DNA of 41,559 nucleotides, taken from the NCBI GenBank assembly GCA_017610005.1, contig JAFCCU010000012.1:1-41559 (forward strand), read 5' to 3'. The translations under genes were made by a program, and so were the position numbers. Shown here piece by piece: positions 33,497 to 40,910 of the stretch (position 1 is its first letter; every line of letters starts with the position of its first letter). The notes beneath the pieces were generated by a model. It made no database searches and was not told the DNA's origin. It saw nothing but the letters and a program-made list of their open reading frames with translations. Source of the DNA: Candidatus Woesearchaeota archaeon (GTDB taxonomy: Archaea; Nanobdellota; Nanobdellia; Woesearchaeales; B29-G15).

Positions 33497-34256
33497 GTTA
33501 CAGTACACATTAGTGGAGATTACAAATTATTGTAATCTTAAGTGCCCCATGTGCCCCCAAGCATTTGATGGTGGGATGTGTGAAAAGGGATTTATGGACT
33601 TTAAAACTTTTAAAAATATCGTAGATAATTTTCCGAGAAAACAAAAACCAAATGCCTTAAAACTCTTCTGGCTAGGAGAACCTATGCTGCATCCAGATTT
33701 CAATAAATTCTTAAAATATGCATCTGAAAAACTTAATAATCCAAGAGGGTATGAGTACATCACTTTTGACAGCAATGCAACACTTTTAACTAAAGAGATT
33801 ACAGATACAATCTTAGATGCTGGTGACTTAATTCCTTTATTCACATTATCTTTGGATGCAATCAAAGAAGAAACTTATAAGAAGATTAGAATTGGAGGAA
33901 ATTTTAATAAAACTATGGAGAATGTAAAATACTTCTTCAAACGAAGACATGAGCGGGGCTTATTGTATCCAGCAGTAATGCTTCAATTCATTGTAATGGA
34001 TAAAAACCATACTGAAATTTTAGAATTTATTGAATTTTGGAAAGATTTTCTTAAAAAACATTTTGTGCCAGGATTGAGGCACCATAAAGATATCATTTGG
34101 ATAAAAAGAATGGACACTCCTGACCCAAAAGAACAACAGAATTTAAACGAGTTTTATGCTACAAAATTAAAAGAGTACAATATAAAAAGTCAAGACCTTG
34201 GTTGGTGCAGAATTGGGGCAGAGATAAGCAATGATTTGAGGGATATGGATGGTTGA
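33474..34256 (+). CDS. Radical SAM core of the WxGEP subfamily lacking SPASM
   Basis: The start is ATG 33474 (TTG 33468 is possible), within the SGNH 3' end. The protein has 260 residues. Cys20-x3-Cys24-x2-Cys27 (YCNLKCPMC), W-L-G-E-P at 66-70, VMLQFIVMDKNHTE and FIEFWKDF place it in the subfamily. It ends with LRDMDG at the usual core-SPASM linker. The next frame is not SPASM but a B12-type radical SAM gene that overlaps by 8 nt. The first SPASM domain downstream is the N-terminus of the composite gene at 35687, which is the likely missing half. Confidence 0.84.
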   Translation: MQNYLDYRLQYTLVEITNYCNLKCPMCPQAFDGGMCEKGFMDFKTFKNIVDNFPRKQKPNALKLFWLGEPMLHPDFNKFLKYASEKLNNPRGYEYITFDSNATLLTKEITDTILDAGDLIPLFTLSLDAIKEETYKKIRIGGNFNKTMENVKYFFKRRHERGLLYPAVMLQFIVMDKNHTEILEFIEFWKDFLKKHFVPGLRHHKDIIWIKRMDTPDPKEQQNLNEFYATKLKEYNIKSQDLGWCRIGAEISNDLRDMDG

Positions 34257-35697
34257 TTATAAAAAAGTTGTATTGGTGAATCCTCCGGTTTGGAATGCAA
34301 GATCTCCTCCCTTGAATATTGCTTACCTCTCTGCATATGCCAAACTTCATGGATATAATGTTAAGTGTTTTGATTTTAATATCGAATTCCTTAATAAAGT
34401 TCCAAGTGAGTACAAGAAATTTTGGAAGGGAGAATTTATGGAGTTCTGGAATGACGATTTGCTTTGGAAAACCCAATTAAAACCTAAAATTGGCAAATAC
34501 CTCATTAAACAAATGGTATCGAAGATAATTGGGCAAAAACCCGGAGTGGTTGGTTTTTCGATAAACTATTCTTCGCCATTATTGATAGAAGTATCCGAAT
34601 TGATCAAAAAAGAAGATCCAAATATTATCATTGTGGTGGGCGGAAATTTAAGTGAAATATTCCTCTCAGGGGAACAGCTATTAAAATCAGGTAATATTGA
34701 TTTTTCAGTAATGGGAGAAGGGGAGTTGACTTTTATTGAAATTCTTAAACGGTTAGATAACGGTAAAATATTAGATGACATTGAAGGGACCTCAGTTTTT
34801 AGAGAAGGGAAGATCTTAGAAAATAAAAGAAGGCCTAGATTCTCTCAAATTGATAATATTCCCTTTCCAGACTTTTCAGATTTTGATCTGGGGTTATATC
34901 TTGAAAGAGATTTATTAACTAGTGCCGTTTGGCTTCCAATTCTTTTTAGCAGGGGATGCATATATGAATGTGACTTCTGTTTACAAAAATGGATTTGGGG
35001 GAAGTCATTTACTACAAGATCTGCTGAAAATGTGGTTGAGGAAATTGAACTTTTTATCCAAGAGTATGGAATAAACAAATTTCAATTTTCAGACTTGGAA
35101 ATAAATGGAAATTTAAGGATTCTCGAATCCTTTTGTGATTTGATAATTGAAAAGAAAATTGATATAAGTTGGGGTGGAACTGCGATCATAAGGAAGGATA
35201 TGGAGTTAAGATTATTAAAGAAAATGAGGCAAGCAGGATGCGATTGGTTAGATTTTGGATTAGAATCTGGTTCAAAAAGTGTGATCCTTTCTATGGGAAA
35301 GAATTTTTCTCCAGGAGAGGCAGTTGAACAGTTTAGGGAGGTACATGAAGCGAATATTGTAGTAACCCTATCTTTAATAGTAGGATATCCCTGGGAATCT
35401 GAGATTGACTTTAATGAAACAATAAGTTTACTTAAAAGGTCATTTAAATATATGAGTATCCCTCCTTCAGTTTCTTCATGTACAGTTTTCCCAAGAACCC
35501 CCCTTCATAAAAAACTTATTCAATCAGGGGTCCCCGAGGAAGATGCTCTTTGGGTAAAATGGAAAAATGGAAATAATGATTTTAATGAAAGAAAAAGGAG
35601 AATTAAATTACTAGACCAATTTGTAAAAGAAAATTTTGATAAAAAAGGGATATCAATTCCAGATGATGAAATCTACCACTTTAAAAATGCAAAATAG
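34249..35697 (+). CDS. B12-binding-domain radical SAM enzyme
   Basis: The protein has 482 residues. The N-terminal cobalamin-type Rossmann domain shows VVLVNPPVW, VVGFSINYSSP, VVGGNLSEIF and SVMGEGELTF. The core has Cys237-x3-Cys241-x2-Cys244 (SRGCIYECDFC) and DFGLESGSKSVI. The class performs radical methylation or rearrangements. It is the second such enzyme in the window, only distantly similar to 10892-12280. It sits between a SPASM-less radical SAM core and a gene that begins with a SPASM domain, overlapping both (8 and 11 nt). This suggests an insertion at the core-SPASM junction or a deliberately interleaved operon. Confidence 0.85.
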   Translation: MVDYKKVVLVNPPVWNARSPPLNIAYLSAYAKLHGYNVKCFDFNIEFLNKVPSEYKKFWKGEFMEFWNDDLLWKTQLKPKIGKYLIKQMVSKIIGQKPGVVGFSINYSSPLLIEVSELIKKEDPNIIIVVGGNLSEIFLSGEQLLKSGNIDFSVMGEGELTFIEILKRLDNGKILDDIEGTSVFREGKILENKRRPRFSQIDNIPFPDFSDFDLGLYLERDLLTSAVWLPILFSRGCIYECDFCLQKWIWGKSFTTRSAENVVEEIELFIQEYGINKFQFSDLEINGNLRILESFCDLIIEKKIDISWGGTAIIRKDMELRLLKKMRQAGCDWLDFGLESGSKSVILSMGKNFSPGEAVEQFREVHEANIVVTLSLIVGYPWESEIDFNETISLLKRSFKYMSIPPSVSSCTVFPRTPLHKKLIQSGVPEEDALWVKWKNGNNDFNERKRRIKLLDQFVKENFDKKGISIPDDEIYHFKNAK

Positions 35698-38041
35698 AAA
35701 CCCTTGTCCTGCACTCTTCATGACTCCAGTTATCCAATGGAATGGAGATGTTACTGTGTGTTGCTATGATCCCATGATGGAATTAAGGGTAGGCAATATC
35801 AATGAAAAACCACTAGAGGATATTTGGTATTCGGAGGAGATGCATAAGCGAAGGATTATGCAGATAATGGGGGACTTTTCTTACCCTTCAAAGTGTTTAG
35901 CTTGTAAAAATGTTGACGGGATTCAAATTACTGATAAAGAAATTGTAGAGTATCTAAAAAATGTTGGGAGAGAAGACTTGATTTCATTGTACATGTTTAA
36001 ACAAGGAAAAAATCACTCAACTAAAGATACCATTTATGTAAACCCAGAAAAATTTTCTAAGCAGAGTTGGGAGAAGAATTTCTATTATTACCTAGGTAAA
36101 GATGGATTTGAAAAAGGATATCACTTTTTAGAAGGGAAAGGCAAAGGCTTTTTTTCATTTGATATAAATTCTAACTTTGCTCTTGAAAAAGTTAAATCAA
36201 TTAAAGTGAGCGCTAATCTAGCAACTTTAAATAATCTCCCAAATGCTAACAGTAACATCTCTCTTATAATAAATGGATCAGAGATTGGCAAGAATAATAT
36301 CTCTCCCTTGATGGGGGGAAAAGGATCAGTCTATACTTGGGTAATAACCAATAAAAAATTAATTGACTCATTAAAAGAAGATTTTACAATCACATTCTCT
36401 TCAGAAGATATTGGACTTTGCATTTTAACTCGTCCGAGTAATTCGTTAAACAGGTATTATCCAATCAAACTAGAATTTTCAAAAAAAAGAATGGAAGTTA
36501 AATTTGATGCAGGGGCTAATTTAACAAATAATGAATGGGACAAAGAGTTTAGCAAATACTCTGGGAAAGATGGAAGTTCATTTATTTATGGATATGATTC
36601 AGGTTTTTTTGAATATTCTTTTCACTCTAAATTACCTAAAAAATCTAAAATTATCATATCTGCAAATCTAGCAACATTTGGCTGGCAAGATAATAAGATG
36701 GTTAGAAGAAAGGGGAAGGTTGCTGTTAAATTTGATGGGATTAACTTAGGAGAAAGAATGGTTTATCCTTTAGAAGAAGGAGTTGGAAGAACTTACTCCT
36801 GGGTTTTAGAAGACACCAAAGGCATTAACTGTGAGGGGGATCACACAATAAGGTTTGAACCAATTGCATCAACCGGTTTAGCAATTTTGGAAAAACAGAG
36901 TGAAAAAAAACATCTTCCAATAACTATCAGATTAGTTAATGATTGTGAATTAAATGGAGATATTAAACAAATTGCTAAAAGCTTAATTAACCAACCACTA
37001 GAAAAACCAATCTGCAACGGATTTTGGAAGACGCCAACTGTTAATTGGAATGGAGATGTTACTGTCTGCTGTAAGGACTCTGATATGCAATTAAAATTAG
37101 GAAATTTACTTGAAAAAGGATTTAACGAACTTTGGTGGGACAATATTTATGCTAACGTAACTAGGTTAAATCACATCAAAGGCGATTTATCAACAATCCC
37201 CCTTTGCAGCACATGTAAATTTAAAGAGGATATGGAGCAAATGCCTTCTACAGATATCGAAGAATACCTTCGATATATCTTAGGGGGAGGTAATCTCCCC
37301 AAGTACCAAGATTCTTTTCTTACAATCGAACTTACAAATAAGTGCAATATGAAATGTATTATGTGCCCCCAAGCAGAAGGAAACTTATGGAGATCAAGCA
37401 GGGGAGAAGATGAGTTTGGATTTATGAAACTTAAAGATTTTAAAATAATTATTGACAAGTTGCTTGCAGAAAAGCAATCATTTAGAGATATTGTATTATT
37501 CTGGTTTGGAGAACCTCTTTTAAACCCAGATTTTAAAGAGATGGTAACTTACTTAGAATCTAAGAGGGATAAAAAATTATTTGATCGCATATTAATTCAT
37601 ACAAATGGATCATTGCTTACTAAAGAGCTTAGTGATTTCTTAATTAAGTTAAAAGGAGATTTTTTCTTTCACTTCTCAATTGATGCAGCCACAAAAGAAA
37701 CATATGAAAAAATAAGGGTTGGTGGAGACTGGAACGAAGTCCTGGCAAATATCCAATATTTCCTTCAAAAAAAGAAGGGTAAAAAGAATATTTCTGCAGT
37801 GCTCCAATTTATTGTTATGGAAGAGAATAAAAATGAACTTGGGAAGTTTAAAGAAGATTGGTCAAATTTTTTTAGGGAGAATAATATGAAATTTTCTGTT
37901 GCAACAATGGGTAATTTTGATCCTAAATACTATAATTTTATATTTTTTAGAAAGCTAGCTAACCAAAGTTTTGTATCTGGAAAAGGTTTTTTAAAAGTTC
38001 CAGAAGGGTTTTATCAAGAGCAGTTAGATAAGATTAATTGA
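35687..38041 (+). CDS. Composite protein: SPASM, two beta-sandwich repeats, SPASM, radical SAM core
   Basis: ATG 35687 is chosen because it overlaps the upstream TAG; earlier in-frame starts lie inside the previous gene. The protein has 784 residues. Residues 1-100: SPASM (PCPALFMTPV, GDVTVCC, CLAC). About 116-275 and 276-415: two related beta-sandwich units sharing SANLAT, GKDG, a G-x-G-x-x-Y-x-W strand and a final IxxEF-type strand; they look like galactose-binding or CBM-like jelly rolls. About 430-525: second SPASM (ICNGFWKTPTVNWNGDVTVC). About 540-784: radical SAM core with Cys553-x3-Cys557-x2-Cys560 and W-F-G-E-P (606-610). SPASM before the core is the reverse of the usual order. The core ends at VPEGFYQEQL, where its own SPASM would begin. 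Confidence 0.8.
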   Translation: MQNRNPCPALFMTPVIQWNGDVTVCCYDPMMELRVGNINEKPLEDIWYSEEMHKRRIMQIMGDFSYPSKCLACKNVDGIQITDKEIVEYLKNVGREDLISLYMFKQGKNHSTKDTIYVNPEKFSKQSWEKNFYYYLGKDGFEKGYHFLEGKGKGFFSFDINSNFALEKVKSIKVSANLATLNNLPNANSNISLIINGSEIGKNNISPLMGGKGSVYTWVITNKKLIDSLKEDFTITFSSEDIGLCILTRPSNSLNRYYPIKLEFSKKRMEVKFDAGANLTNNEWDKEFSKYSGKDGSSFIYGYDSGFFEYSFHSKLPKKSKIIISANLATFGWQDNKMVRRKGKVAVKFDGINLGERMVYPLEEGVGRTYSWVLEDTKGINCEGDHTIRFEPIASTGLAILEKQSEKKHLPITIRLVNDCELNGDIKQIAKSLINQPLEKPICNGFWKTPTVNWNGDVTVCCKDSDMQLKLGNLLEKGFNELWWDNIYANVTRLNHIKGDLSTIPLCSTCKFKEDMEQMPSTDIEEYLRYILGGGNLPKYQDSFLTIELTNKCNMKCIMCPQAEGNLWRSSRGEDEFGFMKLKDFKIIIDKLLAEKQSFRDIVLFWFGEPLLNPDFKEMVTYLESKRDKKLFDRILIHTNGSLLTKELSDFLIKLKGDFFFHFSIDAATKETYEKIRVGGDWNEVLANIQYFLQKKKGKKNISAVLQFIVMEENKNELGKFKEDWSNFFRENNMKFSVATMGNFDPKYYNFIFFRKLANQSFVSGKGFLKVPEGFYQEQLDKIN

Positions 38042-38414
38042 CTTGCACACATATTCTTTGAACTATCTTTTTATCAGTTGAAAAAATATCAAACATTTCT
38101 ATGGCAGATGATGAAACTTCAATTTCTCCGTTTATAAATAGGTTAGTGCAGTCAGTCGAGTTAATTGTAAAGACTTTTCCATTAACCGTTACTGAATAAT
38201 TGAAGTTACTCCAGTCAAAGATTTTTTTAATAGGGTTTATTACAATTGGTAAATTGTTTGATCCACTAATCTTAAACTTTTTTTCTTTTGTGACAAATGG
38301 AAGTTGTTTTGATTGATTTTGAAATTTAATAATCTCGCGAGAGGTATTTAATTGAATTATTCGTGTTGAATTTATTCTTTCTGGGGAGAATCCATAAAGG
38401 ACGAAACTAATGTT
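38034..38414 (-). pseudogene. In-frame continuation of the GT-C gene beyond a TAG
   Basis: After the TAG at 38417-38415 the same frame stays open for 126 codons to a TAA at 38036-38034. It reads like an exported domain (NISFVLYGFSPERINSTR at the start, VTVNGKVFTINSTDCTN in the middle), with several Asn-X-Ser/Thr sequons and no early start codon of its own. With it the protein would have 565 residues plus the TAG position, close to its GT-C relatives. It is probably the former C-terminus, cut by a nonsense mutation. Confidence 0.72.
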
Positions 38415-39734
38415 CTATCTGGGAAATGAGTTATTGTTCTCTTTAAGCCAGAGCATTTGTACATATTTATCTCCAGTGAGCTCATGAATTTGGGAATTTT
38501 TAAGATCATTTAAAAATGAATAAGTTGGTTTGTATAATATGCTGTTATCATCTGAGTGGTAATAAGAGGTGTTAGTGGCATTAGAAAATACAAATACAGA
38601 TATACTTGTAATAAGATTAATAACTATAAATAGCAAAAGCATTATTTTTACCCACTTCTTAATTGCAGGGAATTTAATTTCTTGAAGGCCTTTTACTAGG
38701 ATAAAGAAATACACTGGAAGAGCGACAGCATAATACCTGGAGGGTGCAGCGCCAATAATTAAGAAAAATATCAAGGGTAACAAGTACCACAAGAGTATAT
38801 AACGATACTTTTTGGGCAATAGAAAAGCACCCAGTATAAATAAGGATGATTGAATTGTTGCTACCCCTGAAATAATCAAGAGGAGAATTCTAGCTCCCGA
38901 CTTATAAATAAATGAGGATATTCCATAGGCCATGGGCGTGAATGCATTAAGATACATATGGATTATTTTAAATGAGGAAATATTGTTGCTGACATGGTCC
39001 CCCAGGAATCTTATCTCATTTAACCAATTATGGGGATTAAAAAGGCCCATGAAATTAGCTTCAATCCCTAGTAAGGCAATCATGGCTAGCAAAATCGCTA
39101 TTGCCTCAGGTTTTAATTGCTTTAATTTTAAGACTGTTTGTAAGAAATATATTGGGAGTAATAACACTGAGATGGGATAAATATTCATCATCATAAATAT
39201 GCTAATTGAATAAATAAAGAAATCCTTTGTGCTAGGATTTATCTTATTCATTTTCAAAGAATAAAAAAAGAAGAGGGCAAGGAAAGGTAGTATTGAAAAT
39301 GGTCTGTGGGCCTGTTTTGTTGTAATCAGTAGAAAAGGAGAGCTAGCAAGTAAAAAGAAAAAGATTTGCGCATTTTTATTAGAAAATTCTTTTATTGTGG
39401 AAAGTCCAAAAATAAATATTGCAGTAGAAATTAAAATTATAGTTATAATTTGGATACCTTGAAATTCAATTTTCTCCTTCCCAAAAATGTAAATGTAATT
39501 TTGAAAAGATGGAAACTTAACAAAACAATCTGAAGATTTTTTCACACAAGAAAAGGAATTTAGTGAAATTGAGTTTAGTGGATCTTTAAATTGAAACTGA
39601 AGTGTGGCAGTGGTAATCGGGGCAAACTCAGAAGAAGCAAGCATTACTATGAAAAAGAGAAATGAAATAATTATTATTGATTTATTTTTCCCAAAACCAT
39701 TTAGTTTGTTCCGATGGAAAGTTTCTTTTTTCAT
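38415..39734 (-). CDS. GT-C/GT39-like membrane protein, probably truncated by TAG
   Basis: The protein has 439 residues and about ten membrane helices after a basic N-terminus. A 60-residue outside loop after helix 1 (SSEFAPITT, CVKKSSDCF) holds a possible disulfide, and QAHRPFSILP lies between helices, a place where GT39-like proteins keep a substrate-binding motif. It ends in NNNSFPR-TAG, shortly after the last helix, while the other GT-C proteins here continue with a soluble domain. The frame continues for 126 codons after the TAG. The start overlaps the SGNH gene stop (ATGA). Truncation may abolish or merely shorten the function. Confidence 0.62.
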   Translation of the reverse strand: MKKETFHRNKLNGFGKNKSIIIISFLFFIVMLASSEFAPITTATLQFQFKDPLNSISLNSFSCVKKSSDCFVKFPSFQNYIYIFGKEKIEFQGIQIITIILISTAIFIFGLSTIKEFSNKNAQIFFFLLASSPFLLITTKQAHRPFSILPFLALFFFYSLKMNKINPSTKDFFIYSISIFMMMNIYPISVLLLPIYFLQTVLKLKQLKPEAIAILLAMIALLGIEANFMGLFNPHNWLNEIRFLGDHVSNNISSFKIIHMYLNAFTPMAYGISSFIYKSGARILLLIISGVATIQSSLFILGAFLLPKKYRYILLWYLLPLIFFLIIGAAPSRYYAVALPVYFFILVKGLQEIKFPAIKKWVKIMLLLFIVINLITSISVFVFSNATNTSYYHSDDNSILYKPTYSFLNDLKNSQIHELTGDKYVQMLWLKENNNSFPR

Positions 39735-40837
39735 ATTATAAGATCACTAACCAAATAATCAACAAGCTCTTTTGCGTACCATTCATACACATAAGAAGGG
39801 GGGTGGATATCAGAATATTCTTCAGAAAGATTTAATTTATATGTGCACAGCGAGAAGCATTGGGCACCCCAATAAGTGTTATTTCCACTACAACATTCTT
39901 TCCAATGCCCCATTGAATCAAATATTAATATTGGAATCTTTTTATATTCTTTTACAAAGTTAGTAAAGTCTCTATAATTGATGTACTGCCCGTAATCTTG
40001 ACTTTTTTCATGAATTGAAGAACCAAACACATTTGTTGGTGAATCACCCACTGAACCATAATGGGGTTCTCCTTTTTCAAGCGCCCCCACATATTCTCTT
40101 CTAAAAAAAACTATTACCATAAACCCATAGACTCTTGATTTGCCAATTAGAAGATTATGTGCCTTGGATAAAGAACTTTTTTCAAAAGGAGATGGAACGT
40201 TTTCTTTAAATAGTTCTTTGTTTTTATTGAACAGTTGGATTAAACCTTTGACATTTCCTTCTTCTTGCAAGGAAAAAGCTCGTTTCCCTTCATTTCTGTG
40301 CTGAATTATTAAAAGATCTGGATTATAAGCTTCAATAATTTCTTTTGCATAGGCTACTTTTTGAGAGAGTACATACCCGCAAAGTCCGGCATTCCAAACT
40401 TCAAATTTCCCTGGATATTTTTCATCAAGCATTCGTTGCATAATCGCAGGATATGTATCATTATCACTGACTGCTGCCCCATATGTATTAGATCCACCTA
40501 ATACAACTATTCTATAGATGCCTTCAGACTTTTTTTGATTTCTCTCTTGACTCCTAAATCCCATACTATTAATTGTGACTTTTCTTTCTTGATATTTGGT
40601 TTCAGAAGGGTGGACGTAACCTATTGTTTCAAAGAAATTAGGTCTAAGTGAATAGAGCCGGTTGGCATTTTCTGATGTAACATAAGCATTAGTATCAAAA
40701 ACCTGGTAATAAAGCATTGGTTCTAATAATCTAATATCAATAGACGTGATTCTAACAAACACTTCAAATAAAAAAATAAAAAGAATAATTCCTAGCAAGA
40801 TTAAACTTAATTTTGCAATAAGTGAAATCTTAGGCAT
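39731..40837 (-). CDS. Membrane-anchored SGNH hydrolase (GGS variant)
   Basis: The protein has 368 residues with one N-terminal anchor (about 9-30). Block I reads VLGGSNTYGA, so Gly replaces the usual Asp of GDS; nucleophile Ser116 is kept. NSMGFRS precedes it, as in AlgX/SGNH proteins of glycan clusters, and SDIHPPS near the C-terminus supplies Asp and His. Block III is unusual (QHRNEGKR). A Cys-rich insertion (CCSGNN, CFSLC) is unique to this copy. It is first in a two-gene unit with the GT-C gene and is divergent from the last radical SAM gene. Confidence 0.8.
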   Translation of the reverse strand: MPKISLIAKLSLILLGIILFIFLFEVFVRITSIDIRLLEPMLYYQVFDTNAYVTSENANRLYSLRPNFFETIGYVHPSETKYQERKVTINSMGFRSQERNQKKSEGIYRIVVLGGSNTYGAAVSDNDTYPAIMQRMLDEKYPGKFEVWNAGLCGYVLSQKVAYAKEIIEAYNPDLLIIQHRNEGKRAFSLQEEGNVKGLIQLFNKNKELFKENVPSPFEKSSLSKAHNLLIGKSRVYGFMVIVFFRREYVGALEKGEPHYGSVGDSPTNVFGSSIHEKSQDYGQYINYRDFTNFVKEYKKIPILIFDSMGHWKECCSGNNTYWGAQCFSLCTYKLNLSEEYSDIHPPSYVYEWYAKELVDYLVSDLII

Positions 40838-40860
40838 TGTAGGAATAGAGAGTGAATATT

Positions 40861-40868
40861 ATTTAAAC
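40861..40868 (-). promoter_or_regulatory. TATA box of the SGNH/GT-C unit
   Basis: The minus strand reads GTTTAAAT, centred about 27 nt before the ATG at 40837. It lies in a 73-nt divergent gap. Confidence 0.45.
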
Positions 40869-40880
40869 CTTACCCAAACT

Positions 40881-40889
40881 TTTTTATTG
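40881..40889 (+). promoter_or_regulatory. TATA-like element of the last radical SAM gene
   Basis: TTTTTATTG is centred about 27 nt before the ATG at 40911. It is a weak match, supported mainly by spacing. Confidence 0.3.
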
Positions 40890-40910
40890 TAATTTAGTTT
40901 TTCTATCATA

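Noticed and set aside
36841-37458. Minus-strand frames inside the composite radical SAM gene
   Set aside because: They lie opposite SPASM-coding sequence and have no domain signature.
26047-38041. Precursor peptide for radical SAM/SPASM enzymes (RiPP system)
   Set aside because: Gaps between the genes are mostly absent or under about 100 nt, and I found no short frame with a leader-like or Cys/repeat-rich core.
38415-38417. TAG as a pyrrolysine codon in the GT-C gene
   Set aside because: TAG is an ordinary stop for several intact genes here (5499-5501, 21850-21852, 29253-29255, 35695-35697), so a nonsense mutation is simpler.
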